Below are positions 33,010-45,161 of a stretch of DNA of 64,000 nucleotides, piece after piece. The position numbers and the translations under genes were made by a program. The stretch is from contig BCHX01000006.1 in assembly GCA_001599755.1 (NCBI GenBank), positions 2,777,336 to 2,841,335 of the forward strand, written 5' to 3'. Position 1 is the first letter of the stretch, and each line of letters begins with the position of its first letter. The stretch is from Gliomastix tumulicola (Eukaryota; Ascomycota; Sordariomycetes; Hypocreales; Bionectriaceae). Below the pieces are notes generated by a model. That model was not told the DNA's origin. It saw only the letters and a program-made list of their open reading frames with translations, and did not search any database.

Positions 33010-34045
33010 TGTGTTGGAGTCACCGGCAGCAGCTCGCAGGCAGCGGTCTCCACTGGGACGAGGCCCCAGGCCAGGCTCCGCCTGAGCGCGCCCTTGTCCA
33101 AGAGGGGTGTGGTCTGAGGCGCGAAGTACTGGGAGAGAGGGCAGGGGAGGGGTCATCTGGGACGTGGGCTCCGTCCAAAGTGGAAAGCGGGAGGGGTGTG
33201 TGAGTGCACTGCACTGTGTGGTGGGAGTGGTGCTGCTCTTTGGAGCTGCTCCCCTCTTTTTCTTTGGAGAGCAGCATCCCGAGCTGCTTGCACTGCACCG
33301 CACTGTACTCGTACTCGACCCTGTGTTTCGTCGAGTATAATAATCTTCATCGCCTTGGGCTTTTTCGACTTCTGCTCCTCAGAAGATCACACCACTCCCA
33401 TCCACAAATCCCTTTCATATATTACTATTGCCTCCTCCCCCCTCCCAGGCAGCAAAGACTGTCTCCTGAGAGAGAGCCATCCCGTCACTGATACTAGTTC
33501 CAGTACGACCTGCAACCAAAAGCTTCCTACCCACCCACACATTGTCCACTTCCTGTCCACTTCCTGCTGCTTAGCACTCCGCCCACACCCCCCTGTCCTG
33601 CAGGTCCCCATACAAGTCGCGCGAGAAGCCCATCTACTACATATAATATCCCACTGCGCCCTCACCCTGGGATCAAGAACCTCTTTCCTTCCATTCATAC
33701 ATCTTCAACAACATACAACTTGGATAGACCAAACCTGTTATACGTTTTCACGCAAACACCAAGCAGCACCTCCTCACCCAACACACAGGAGCTGCCCCTT
33801 CACCGTTCGCAAAGCTGTCGTCCCTCCGGATCACCATCGACGACTTCTCCATCTCCGCCAGCACCGGCCGGAAGCACCACAGCAACAGCAACCGGGACGC
33901 GCCTCGCTTGGAGCGCAGGCTTTCCCTCCCTACGTTGAGAGGCTCGCGATCCTCACGCCGTCCTCCGCCCATCGTCCACCAGGACCAGTTCCCTCCTCCT
34001 CCTACACACAGGCACCGAGCAGTCGACAACACAGAAGCCGACACC

Positions 34046-35164
34046 ATGTGCACCACCAACATCTACACGACCGTCTACCCGGACGGCCGCAAGGAGACGT
34101 CCCGCATTCCCACGCTCTGCAGCCACTCGCGCCACGGCATCCCCTGCTCCAAGAATGTCATCTTCCAGCACCCGACCTCATACGTTTCCAACGCCGGCAA
34201 GTCTTCGTCGGCGCCCACGAGCTCGCCCTTTATGCCCACGGGAGGCCACTTCCCCCCCTCGCCAGCCTATACACCGCGGTCGGGCACGCCCAACAACTAC
34301 CCTTCTGGCAACGAGTCGGACAGGTCGGGTGGCTATCGCAGCGGCTCGTCCTCGCGCAGCAAGAAGTCGCCGACCGTCTACATCAACGGGCAGCGCGTGT
34401 ACGAGCTGGACCCGTACTCGTCGCCTTCCTCGTCCTCATCGCGCCGCCGCAAGGACCACGTGGTGGTCAACGGTCCCCCTTCCCCTCACACGCCACCTGG
34501 TGCCTTCGCCGCCCCCTCTTCCCCTTCCAACCCTTACATCGTCGACGCCAACCCGCGCCGCACCTCCTCGTCCCGCGCCAACCCGGTCGTGATTGAGAAC
34601 TCGCGGCCGCTGTCGGGCATCGACGTCGTCGACCCGCGCGAGTACCGCTCCTCTCGTCACCACCACTCTTCTTCTTCTTCTCACAACCGCCACGGCAAGC
34701 ACTCGCGCCACGGCTCAACCTCCTCCTACGACTCCTCGTCCCGTCGCTCCCACGACGACGAGGAGGCCGCCGCCGCCCGCCGTCGCCGCCGCGAGCGCAA
34801 GCACCAGGAGCTCGAGCAGGCCGAGCGCGAGTACTCCCGCCGCGCGGGCAAGTGGAACGACCGCATCGCGGCCGCCAACGCCAACATCGCCAACCGCCCT
34901 GCCGTCCCCATGCCCCCTCCCCCTCCTCGCCGCTCCAACACCGCCACCTACCGCGACGCTGACCTCGTCGATGCCATCCACGGGCTCAGCGTGGACGACG
35001 GCAGCAGCAGCAGCCGGAGGCGGCACGCGCGCGCGCAGGAGGCCGAGGACGAGGCCATGAAGCAGCGCCTCAAGGACAGGATGATGCCCCGTCGCGCGAC
35101 TGTCTCGGGCCGGCCGCCGAGGCATCAGGTCCGCTACGATGATGGTACTGTTCGCTACGAGTGA
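34046..35164 (+). CDS. Conserved-looking low-complexity fungal protein, unknown function
   Basis: Single exon, 372 residues, with ATG at 34046 in good context (CGACACCATGTGC). The N-terminus MCTTNIYTTVYPDGRKE, then RIPTLCSHSRHGIPCSKN and VIFQHP, resembles the start of a family of fungal hypothetical proteins that begin MC-x-T-x-Y-x-x-VYPDG; three cysteines fall in this part. The rest is disordered: Ser-rich blocks, PPSPHTPPGAFAAPSSP, an SSRHHHSSSSSHNRHGKHSR segment, an Arg/Glu-rich probable coiled coil (EEAAAARRRRRERKHQELEQ onward, about residues 235-275), a PMPPPPPRRS proline run, and a basic C-terminus with VRYDDGTVRYE. There is no signal peptide or membrane span. The strong GC3 bias confirms the frame. 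The very long upstream region suggests complex regulation, which is inference. Confidence 0.75.
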   Translation: MCTTNIYTTVYPDGRKETSRIPTLCSHSRHGIPCSKNVIFQHPTSYVSNAGKSSSAPTSSPFMPTGGHFPPSPAYTPRSGTPNNYPSGNESDRSGGYRSGSSSRSKKSPTVYINGQRVYELDPYSSPSSSSSRRRKDHVVVNGPPSPHTPPGAFAAPSSPSNPYIVDANPRRTSSSRANPVVIENSRPLSGIDVVDPREYRSSRHHHSSSSSHNRHGKHSRHGSTSSYDSSSRRSHDDEEAAAARRRRRERKHQELEQAEREYSRRAGKWNDRIAAANANIANRPAVPMPPPPPRRSNTATYRDADLVDAIHGLSVDDGSSSSRRRHARAQEAEDEAMKQRLKDRMMPRRATVSGRPPRHQVRYDDGTVRYE

Positions 35165-38162
35165 TCTCTTTCTCTCTCTCTCGCAAACATGAAACCATAA
35201 AAAAAAAACGTGTACTTTGTTTTCTTTTTTCCTTTGTCTTTTTTTGTTATTATTACTAGGTCTTACTACTACTACAGAGGGAGGGCAACAGTACCCAAGG
35301 GATTATTAGCGATTTGGATTTTTATTTTTGGCTTTTTGGTCTTGAAAAACATGATACCATTTTTACTGTCATTTTTCTACAATTTTTTTTGGCAAAAGCA
35401 AAACTGCTTGTTTTATTAGTATAGATGAGAATCTGAGATCTTCTGCATCTTTTTGACACCAAAAACCTGTCCCTTCTCATCGTGATGGTCTCGCAGTTAG
35501 TTGGTGGTCTCAGTGAGTGGTGGTCTGGTCTCATCTCACTCAAGCACGCACTCACTCACTCACCCTCCCTCCCTCCCTCAGTGAGCTCTGCCCCCCTACG
35601 AATGCCATTTTCGGTGAAACTCGCAGCTCTCATTCGCCCGTCCCTCGTCTGTGTCTCGCACCTCGCACCTCGTGTCTCCCCAGGCTGCAGAGAAACAGCT
35701 TCACATGACCGCCCGTGCTTGCACCGTTGACTCATGTGTGCACTCAAGATCTGGGTCCCCCGGGGATTCAGTACATACGGCAGAGCGGTCTCTGGTGGTG
35801 TTAGTGTTAGTGGGTGGTGGTGGTGATTTTATTCCCACTCACACCGATCAACGCCCATCTCCACCCACCCGCCGCTATGTGAGACATGCATATTCAGGAT
35901 ATGGATGGGGACTGCCTGCTCTTCTTCGTATTGGAAGAGGGAGGGCAGAAAAAAAAAACCTGCCGTTGATTCGACGCCGCGCGGCCGCCCCTCCTTCTGT
36001 TCTCCAAAATTCTGGCCCTCCGAGTGTGCAGGCTGCAGCTGTTATCGTCGCGAGCGGGATAAATACCTTGTTTCCAAATGCCGTGGGCGCATCCCAGCAT
36101 CCTGTTGGAGGGCTGGAAGATCGCTCTCGGGGGGCGACCAGCCCACCATCTTGGCCAGTATCCATGACGACGCGTGTTGCTGTAGGCTGCAGGTTACAGG
36201 CTCATGTTGAGTTGTATGTGCGCCGTCCCACGAGGTTTGGTGCGTGATCCAACGGCCCGTTGCAAATCGCTCTCTTTTGGAGAAAAGATGCTCGTCAATC
36301 ACGCCAACAGCCAGACGCCGAACTGACTGACTTGACTGTCTGTGTCTTGCCCACCGCCAGCCACCGCCTCCCATCCTCATCGCATCAACAGACCCTTTCC
36401 AATATCAAACCATCGCCGATCACCACCCACAGCAAGCAAGCAAAACGACCCCGTCCTCGCTTCCCACGCCCAGTCTGATAGCCCTTCGGCTCTCCAGCTG
36501 CTGCATTTCGCCCTTCCCCACTCCCTCCCCTTGGCAGACGTCCACTCGAGTCACCCGGCCTGATCCGGTGACACATTCGGGGTCCGGTCAGGAAGCCCTC
36601 TTATTGGCTCGTGTCTCACCTCGAACCCTTTTTCTTCCAACAAAGAACACGGGACAGAGGATGAGCGGCGGCGGGGGTCCCTTTTTTTTCTTTCTTTTCT
36701 CCAGAGTTCGGCGTTGGTGGTATGATTCACGATCTAGAGGCGAGGCTTTCCCCCGAGTCCAGTCCCCTACTTTTTTTCTCGGTCTTTAAACTACACCGGC
36801 GATGCGCGGTGCGCCGCCGCCGCTCCCCAGGCTTCGGATATCATTTGGGCAAAAGCGGCGTGGTGGTCATGCATACACGCTCATCCTTTTGTGCCCCCGA
36901 CTTCGGCTTTTCTCTTTGCAACGTAACTATCTGCAACAGTCATCTGTCGGCCGTAGTGATGTTCCCCCCCCACCAAGATCCCGAAAGATCTGCTGCATCA
37001 AACCATGGAAAGCAGGGTAATGTGCCCATGTTCGTGTAGAGTAGAGATAACGAGCAGCAGCGTGTTGCCATCATGGGACTGCCCAATCACGCTAGGCGTG
37101 TCTCACATTACCAATACTACGGCGTCGCGCGGGCGTGCATCTATCACGTCGTAGCGGAGGAGGAGGAGGAGGGTGGGATGGGGCGGCCTTGGCCAGCGTC
37201 GTATTGGAGGTCTGGCGTAAGGATGGAGACAAAAGACGACGTGAGTACGGCAGTGATATCTGCTGTACAGACCAAGCTTTGGTTCTTTTTGCAATAAATG
37301 AGGGCTTGAGGAGGAGGATAGGTGCTGAGAAGCGGAGAAGAAAGACTGGCCGAGACCTTTGAAGTCCGTTTCCTGTGTCACTGACGAGGTGGTCTCTTCG
37401 TAGATCTGTGCGCCCTTTGGCGTATACTGTAGCCGACTCGTATCTGATAGACATGCATCCGTGTTCAAAAGGGTATGTGGATATACGCAAATACCACCGT
37501 GTAAAGCTACACATGCCCACGTGTAGTCCTCTCAACGTTGGATGTATGCACGAGGAGGGACTCCTTGATCCCCGGCCTACACTGACGAGAATAAAACCTT
37601 TGGGTGGTACTCACTTTGAATAGCACTTGATCGTGATCAAAGTAGGACCAAGTGGTGTGTGGTATTAGATGCGTGTGTGTTGTGTTCACCATCCACACTC
37701 CCGTTCGGGGTGGGTGATGATTTCCAATATGACCTCATCCACCCAGAGATCGATCCGTGACTGTCCAACCTGACGATATTTGGGATACTTGTCATTTTCA
37801 TAGGAATATGGACGTCAAATTCAAATCTGGGGTAAAATAAGTATTCCGGGAAGCCTTTGCCCTTGAACAAGTTGGGGGCTCAGTAGGATGTCCAGGAATC
37901 TCAGTATACTCATCACTCCAGCACATCCTCTTCCCCTCTGTGGTGCACTCGGAACGTACAAGGTGCGACGTGGGTATTCAGCAGCGGACCGCGGAGCAAA
38001 ATGGGAGGAGAATCAGGCATGGAGGGGGTGTTCTGTCAATCTATGATCTCGATATTGGAGATACGTATTGGGACCCCGATGCGTACTCATCGCTTGCTAC
38101 TCTAGTCACCCACGTAATCTTTTCAACAGCTCCCATCACTCTCTCAGTCTACCATGTGTGCT
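35165..38162. other. 3 kb gene-poor region between convergent genes
   Basis: After an AT-rich presumed 3' UTR (35165-35420), no gene is supported on either strand. The longest frame (35651-36247 plus, 198 codons) has no motif, no codon bias and no splice context. CT-rich and GT-rich simple sequence is scattered. The last few hundred bases are the presumed 3' UTR of the minus-strand gene that ends at 38163. Confidence 0.5.
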
Positions 38163-41100
38163 CTAATCCAGCCAAAACGGATTCAAATCCTCCAAGAAAT
38201 CCAGGTCGACGTTCACAAAGCTCTTGTACAAGTCAACTTCTCTAAACCACGGCTTCGTCTGGAGCGCAAACGTCACCGCCGTACAGTACTTCAGCAGCTC
38301 CCTCTCGTTGTCCGCCATCACGAGCACCAGGTCCCCGCGGTGCACGACGCGGTCCTGGAACTGCCGCCGCAGGTGGTCCAGCCGCATCGTCGTCGCGTTG
38401 TGGATGCTGAACTCGCTGCCCGGGAAGTCCTTGGGCAGGAACTTGAAGATCCACGAGCGGCCGACGCTGTCGAGGAAGCTCGTGTTGCGGCGGTTGTCGA
38501 GGCCGACCATGAGCGGGTAGAAGTGCGGCGCGGACCAGAGGCGCAGGAGGGCGAAGCGCGCGGGCGTCGTGCCCGTGCGGGAGGAGGTGGCGAACTTGCG
38601 GGCGAGGGGCAGGAGCTGCGGCCACTGCTTGGGGCCGGAGAAAGTGGGCGGGAAGGTCATGGAGAACATGCCTTGGCGGTCCTCGTAGCAGATGAAGAGG
38701 TCGAGCTTGCCCGGGCGATGGCGCTCGGTGTTGGCGGATGCGCAGCCTAGGACGCAGACGCTGTTGGGTTGGAGGTTGGCTGGGGCGATGATGCCCGCCA
38801 TGTACACTGCGAAGGTGGGTGTGAATGTGAGATTAGATATTCCCGCTTGTGAGGGACGGGGGAGAGGGAGAGGGAGAGCTTGACTTACAATGCGCTATGA
38901 TGGGCCTGATGGCGAGGCTCCAATCGAAGGGGTAGATATCAGTAAAGTTCTCGCCCTTTTGGCTGATGACCTTCTCCAAGGGGAACCAGAAGCTGCGCTC
39001 GCGATACTTGAAGCTCGTCCTGCGCCTCGTGTCAGGCAGCGTCCTGCTCCGCTCGCGCGGCTTGAAGAGATTCGACTCCCTGAAGCTGTCCCACTGGCTT
39101 GACCCGAGGAACTTGTGCACGAGCGACGCCTCGTCCACGCCGGGGAAGAACATGGCCATGGCGGCAAAGGCGAGCACCATGTCCTCGGCGATGAAGGAGT
39201 GCGGCCACGGCACCGACGGTGCGGTCGCGTACTCGGCCTCGTCGTAGTCTGCCCTCAGATCCAACCAGTCCAGCGTCTCGGCGATGAAGAGAACCCAGGC
39301 GGTCGAGCCCGTGTGCGTTGTCTTGATCATCTCGCCGATGACCTTCTGCACTTCGTAGTAGCGCTCAGGACCGCCAGGCTCCATGTCTGCCTTGTGGAAC
39401 GAATCCTTGAAGCCTGCGCATTGCGACCCCTTGATTAGCACTCCGTCTTGCGATCGGACACCTCTGAAAGCAAACTTACCAACAGACCTGTTCCGATCCA
39501 TGATCTCCAGATGTTCCAGCAGGTCAAACTCCAGCGATGGAGGGCTGTATGCCGAGTCCAAGCCAGTGCGCTCCAGAAGCTTTTGCTGCTCCTCACTGAG
39601 CTTCTCCGCCTGCAGCTGGTCAAGGCCGGTGCCCCAGACCCAGAGGTGCTTCTCCTCCTCCACCATCGCCGCCATGGCGTCGTCGTCCGGATCCCGACCC
39701 TGCGTGATCGCCTCAAGCTGCCTCGTGAGGCCCTTGTTCACCGAGGGGAGGATCCTGCTCTCGAGCTGGTTGACGCCGTTGGTGATCTCGCGGAACGGCG
39801 CCCGCTCCAGACTCTTGCTCCCTTCGACCAGCTCGTCCGGGAAGAGGACCTGGTCCTCGACGACATTGGCCTCGCTGTAGAACGTGTAGATGGGGTGCTC
39901 GGTCTCCTCCGTCCGGCCGATCTTGTTGGGCACGAGGTCCTTGGTACCGTATAGCAGGTACTTGTTGCGCGGGTCGGTGACGACGTCCCAGAGCGTCCTC
40001 ACCTTCTCGCCGGGCTTGACGAGGCGGGTGCGCATCGTCTCCTCCGGGCGGGTGAGGTTCTCCAGGATGGGCTGCATGTGATAGTAGACCTCACGGAGGT
40101 GCCTGTAGCGCCAGGCCTTGCGAAGCTCCTGTATCTAAATTGTCAGTATACCGCCACTTGCTCAAGTTCTCGCCCCGCTGAGACGTACGCCGATAACAGT
40201 AGTGTACATGGCAAAAGGTTTTTGGCCAGGCACCAAGTCCCAGATGTAGACGTCGTAGTAGTCGTCGAATCCAAGCCGCCACTGTCGATACTTCTCCACG
40301 AGGTCAAAGTACTTCTGCCCGACCGTGAGCAGCTCCTTCCACTCGTTCTTGGACGCCCTGCCCAGGCCGATCTTGGCTCGCACCGTCCAGAGATGCTCGT
40401 CGTCGGGAGCCGTGAGGACGCGGCCCGTCTTCCCGTCCCGGACCAGGAGCAGGATCTCGCCAGCGCGCATCTTCAGATAGTGCAGGAAGCGGCGCGTGAT
40501 GGGGTCGCCGCGCTTCATGTGCCCGATCATGATGTTCCGCTGCTCGATGACCTGGTGCTGCCGCCTCATCCCGTTGCGCCTCCGCCCGCCGCTCTGCTCG
40601 GAGCGGGTCCTGTAGTACGCGTCGAAGTCGACAAAGTACGGGAAGAAGTTCATCTCCTGCATCTGCTGCATCAGCCGGTCGCCGCCCCAGCAGGACCAGC
40701 TGGCCGTCGGGAAGAGCTGCCACATGGTGAGCAGGTTGAGGTCCGAGAACTCGGCCCAGTTGCGGCAGAGCTGGATTGCGTTCTTGAGGTCGCAGTCGCG
40801 CGTCATGATGGAGAACTGGAACCAGCCGTCTCGCGACATGGCCTCCTCGCTCGCGTGGTTCCAGATGCTCTTGCCGCAGACGGTGATCTTGATCTTGTCC
40901 GGCCGGGGCGGCGTCTCTCCTCCATGGCCCAGGTTGGTCAAGACCCTATCCTTGAGCCACTCCTTGGTATGGAGATGTTGGTAGTGGGTGGTCTGCCGCA
41001 GAAGCTCCTCCATCGTCTCGGCAGCGTCGTCGTCGGACTCGCCGTCGTCGGTCTCCCAGGCAGCATCGTTCGCCGCCTCCCGTGCGTCGTCGCGTGCAAA

Positions 41101-42624
41101 GTCAGCGCATGCATCCCGGATGTCCTGCAGCGTCGGCTCCTCGAGCTTCAGGCACAGGTCTCTGAGGTCCGCGTCGGAGACCTCGCCGTCGCGCAGAAAC
41201 GCGTCAACGCTCTCGGCGCGGATCGCGGCCGGCAGGAGGGTCGCGTGTCCGAGGAGCAGGCGGCAGAGGAGCAGCTGCTTGATCTCCCGGATGTCTCGGA
41301 CGGCCTCCTCGATCTCGTCGTCCGTCAGCGGCGCCGTCTTGTGCATCGTCTCGACGGGGTTCTCGATGGTGCCGACGAGCTGCATGCCGGACAACGACGT
41401 CTCGTAGATCTTCTCGACGCCCTCGGTCAGACGCTTGCGCATCTCCTCCTCGGTCTCGATGCGGCTCTTGTCGGGCTCCTGCGGCGCGTCGCCGGCTCGA
41501 GACAGTGCATCGCTCTTTTCAATCGCCAGAAGCTTGCTCTGGCGCGAAGGCTTGTTCTCGTCAGCTTCATCAGCCCCCTCTCCCCCCCCGGCGCTAGAAG
41601 AAGTAGAAGCCTGAGCCTTGGCTGCTTCACTCTTGTCCTTGGACTTCTTCTTCTTCTTCTTCTTCTTGCCCTTCTTGGCTTCAGGCTCCGCGCCATCAGC
41701 CAGAGAGAGCTCCTCCACGTCCGCCACGAGCTCAGCCGCTGGAGCGTCGGCTGTCTCCTCCTTCGCGTCGTCTTCGTCATCTTCCAGCTCACCGAGCCAG
41801 AGGAAATGGCGGATGAGGTCGATGTACTGCTGTCGCTTGTTGCTGTCCAGGTCCTGGATGGGATCCCACGCCTCGTCATCGTCCTCGGACGCCGACGCCA
41901 TGCGCTCCTGGTAGACTTCTTCCAGGTACGCATCCTGGCGCAGCTGCTCCTCCTTGAGCCGGGCCTTCTCGAGCCGCGACTGCAGCTGCTTCCAGTGGCG
42001 CTTGAAGAGGGCGGCCTCCTGGCGGATCTTCTTCTGCTCCTTGTCGCGGGTGGCCTCCTCCTCGCGCTGGGCCTCGCGGACCCAGGAGAACCAGGCCTCC
42101 TTGCGGTAGAGCACGTCGGCGATGCGCTTCTGGACCCGCTCCAGGGCGCGCAGGACGACGTGGCGCTGGCTGATGAGCTTGTCGAGGTAGAGCTGGTGGC
42201 CGTAGTCGTAGCTGATGGAGTAGAAGGACTGGTGATGGATCTTGCGGGCCTCGATGACGTGCGTGAGGAGGCGCGACTTCTCGAGCAGGTGGTCGTGGCA
42301 CTCGTTGAGCTCGACCTCGCCGGTGACGCTCTCGAAGGTCTGGTTGGCGAGCGGCACGTCGGCGTGCTTGATGCTGGCAGGCGCCTCGTCGTCAAAGGCG
42401 TCCAGCTTCTTGTTGCGTCGCTTGTAGCCCATGTACAGGCCATAGGCTTGCTTGGAGTGCAGCCAGCAGAAGAGGCCGTTCGCGTGTGTGGCCTCCTGCT
42501 CGCATCGCTGCGTGTCAGAGAGCTTCAGGGCCTGGGGACTGGGGCGTCAGTGCAGGCCATGAGAAGGAAGGGTGTTGGTGCTTACCTGGCATTGGCCCAG
42601 TAGCTCCAGCTGCTCCGTCGCCAT
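38163..42624 (-). CDS. Large (1401 aa) conserved fungal protein with N-terminal Cys/His motif, unknown function
   Basis: Five exons in coding order: 42586-42624, 40189-42531, 39480-40134, 38889-39413, 38163-38806; introns of 54, 54, 66 and 82 nt. All phases agree and total 1402 codons. The N-terminus carries Cys12, Cys23, Cys35 and His38 (GLFCWLHSKQ), a compact C-x10-C-x11-C-x2-H pattern that could bind zinc. Then come a conserved helical region (LDKLISQRHVVLRALERVQK), a long coiled coil (KEQKKIRQEAALFKRHWKQL; SRLEKARLKEEQLRQDAYLE), an acidic and lysine-rich low-complexity linker with a run of eight Lys (about residues 300-310), and a long globular C-terminal half (SWSCWGGDRLMQQMQEMNFF; GDPITRRFLHYLKMRAGEIL; VYIWDLVPGQKPFAMYTTVI; FWFPLEKVISQKGENFTDIY). 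I recognise the overall pattern from fungal hypothetical proteins, but no enzymatic family. The poly-Lys run could serve as a nuclear signal. Function is unknown. Confidence 0.78.
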
Positions 42625-42847
42625 TCTGCACCGTCTCACGCTTTCACAATGATATTTAATCCGGTCGCCTTTGCTCAATTGAACATATTTGACCGCTGTT
42701 TGAATGAAGGGGGAGGGAGGGACGAAGATCTGGAGAGATCTGGAGAGATCTGGGAGTGGGGGATGCTGCTCAGCTCAAGCAATTGGGAACGCGTCACGTG
42801 GGCGTCGTGTTGGCAAATTTCAACACGTCACATTCACCACTCCGAAG

Positions 42848-45161
42848 TTACACAAGAAACACAGCCCCCTCAATAGTGTAAAAGGCATCCAGTGCGGCGA
42901 GACCTGCATCGTTACACGTCCCATAAAACGCGAAGATCCCAATCCTCCGAAAATTGTCGGCCCCAGCGTCAGGCGCCTCTCGCAGTGCCAGTCCGATCGC
43001 CGGCCAGCATCGGCTCGCGTTCAGCCACCACGGCAGCAATCCCATCAGATACACGCCTTCCCGTCCCTCCATTGCCTTCTGCATGCTTGCTCTGTCATCG
43101 CCGGTGTCGGGGAGGAGATAGAGCTCGTTGCGGTTGGGTCTGGGCTTCATGGTCAGGTGCCAATTGAGTGGCAGGGACGACTCGATGAGTGTGACCTCGA
43201 AGTCCTCCTTGCCTGAGAGCAGTCGCATCATGCAGTCGATATGGATCTTAGCCGCCTTCACTCCGCCAAATGGGGCTGACGGGATTGATAGATCAATCTG
43301 GTGGCTCAGAATCTCGAAGCACTGGTTGTACTGGTAGCCACTGCCCTTGTAGGGGATCAGTGTCCCGAGGTCCGAAATCGCGGCATCTGTATCCAGGCAC
43401 GCCCAGGACCAGGACGGCGCACGATAGATACTGGACCTGCGGGCTGTAGTACGATTTGGTACCCAGAGTAATGGCCCAATCCAGGAGAACTCGTCGCCCG
43501 GGACAACAAACAGCCCAGCCACGTAGGCCAGCCCGGCTTTCTTACTAAGGCTACTCTCATATGTACGGCTGGCCAGGGCCGATATGGCGAGAAGCTTGTC
43601 GCTGTCGACGGTCAGCCGCCGCGACATGAACCTCGAGACGATCTCCCCCCACGAACGTAGAGTCAAAACCTCCCTGTTCAGCGGGCCGAGGGAAGTGTTG
43701 TCCCCTGCCCGTATGTAGGGGCTCTGAACGCTGTCGAGGACTGACTGGCCATCACTACATGTGGCAAATCCTGCAAGGCAGTGCCACTTGACCTCGTCAG
43801 ATGCGTAAGCCAGGACGCGTCGCGAGAGAGCTGACTCCTGAAGCGTCCATGCCCGGTGCAGGATAGGTTCACTCGGGGAGCTCCGATCCTCGAAGAGCTG
43901 GACTCTGCCTTCCCCAGACGAAGTAGAGAAATGAAGTTCGAAGGGTCCTCGCCCGTGCATAGTGACCTTGAGACTCTCATCCAGCATACCGGTCGTACAT
44001 TTGTCGGCCGATGCGGCGGAGAGTGTGAGCGTGTTCCCGCTGTAGTATAACGGCAGCCTCGCGATCTCGGTCTCCTTGTCCAGGGCATCATCCTGGAAGA
44101 TGCACAGCGCATCGATCCATATGTAGCCGAGACTAAGCGCATTAGTGACGCTCACAGCGTCTGTGAGGGTCTTGGGGAGATGCTGTATGTCTATGCCGGC
44201 TTTCAAGCGGCTCACTAACGCCTTGGTGAGCTTGACTGGCTGATCACCTCCCCAGCAGTAGGAGAGGCTCACATAGCCTCCTTGGCATATTTCCTGTCTA
44301 TCTTCTTCCGCGAGGCTTTGTATTTCTATTAGTCGAACGTGCAATCCAGTCGGCTCTCTCAAGATGCTCAACACCCTGGATGGTAAGTCAGAGCTGTCCA
44401 ACACCTCCGTAGACATGTTTTGGCCATCTGGCAGGACTGACTGCCGACATTGACGATGCTCACGTAGACAGGTCTCAAGACGTGCCTTGGCAAAGTGAAA
44501 TGACTTGTCAGAGGTCTTATCAACTTCGAGCGGTCTGCCCGTGACATGCGACGATGCATGGTCACCTTTTCGAATATCATCAGTCAGCTTTCCGTCTCGA
44601 CTGAACCCCTCAGGCACAGATGTAGAGGCAGAGCTTACCCTCATCAGCCCAGATATGTAGGTTCGTTGCGAAGAATGAATGCGAGACGTCCCCATTCTCT
44701 CCCATAACAAAGCCTTCCAAGTTGAACCATTCGGCTCTTCCGGCTTGGTTTGACTTGGGTGTGAGGCAGAAGACCACATCATGGCCATCTGCTCCCGTAA
44801 ATGGCTCGTTGTCTCTGCTCGTCTTCGTGACCAAGAAGTCACCAATATACTCGAACCACACACAGCCGTTCCTTGACCCTGTGATGAGCTCTCGAACGCC
44901 GGAGCTCAGACGTGTCGACGAAGCGGAGATGGCAGTCTTGGGCACGGCGCCGCTCATTACTTGCTCTGTTTGTGCCTTGTAGCCGAGCCACTCCTGGTTA
45001 CATATCTCGCCATCGATGAGAATGTCCGAGCAGTACCTGCAGCTGTGTGGTGCCCCGAATGTGAAGATCGGCTTGGGATGCGATGAGGACTTTGCCGCCT
45101 CCAGAAGACTCCGTCTCTCTGCGAAGTAGTCCACCACATCCTGGTCCTCACCCAGGAGCAT
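42848..45161 (-). CDS. HET-domain protein (heterokaryon incompatibility type)
   Basis: Two exons, 44639 up to 45161 and 42848-44565, with a 73-nt intron (GTAAGC...CGAAAAG, branch CTGAC), giving 746 residues. The N-terminal part has the Cys pair of many HET proteins (HSCRYCSDILID, GEICNQEW). After the intron comes FHFAKARLETCLREHRQC, then the HET domain (PF06985): GYVSLSYCWGGDQPVKLTKA, LPKTLTDAVSVTNALSLGY, IWIDALCIFQDD, ETEIARLPLYYSGNTLTLSA and RAWTLQESALSRRVLAY. The C-terminal third contains the common RAPSWSWACLD block. No ankyrin, WD40 or NACHT extension is present, in contrast to the HET gene at 23800. Expected role: cell-death effector in non-self recognition. Partner and allelic specificity are unknown. 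Confidence 0.9.

Larger units (their letters stand above)
27654..34045. other. 6.4 kb gene-poor region
   Basis: No gene could be supported on either strand. Open frames reach at most about 190 codons (for example 30393-30959 minus) and read as random, low-complexity sequence without splice logic. Simple repeats occur: an ATGC array at 31528-31548, GTGGTG tracts near 30882-30898 and 31672-31686, GAGA near 32437-32452 and CAG at 32987-33009. The last 700-800 bp, rich in CT and CA, should be the promoter and a long 5' leader of the gene starting at 34046. Long non-coding transcripts or regulatory DNA are possible but cannot be shown. Confidence 0.5.

Noticed and set aside
35651..36247. 198-codon plus-strand frame
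   Set aside because: No codon bias or motif; the frame passes through simple repeats.
40078..42603. 841-codon plus-strand open frame
   Set aside because: It lies exactly antisense to exon 2 and part of exon 3 of the 1401-aa gene, reads as Leu/Val/Arg-rich low-complexity protein and has no motif. It is explained by the GC-rich third positions of the real gene.
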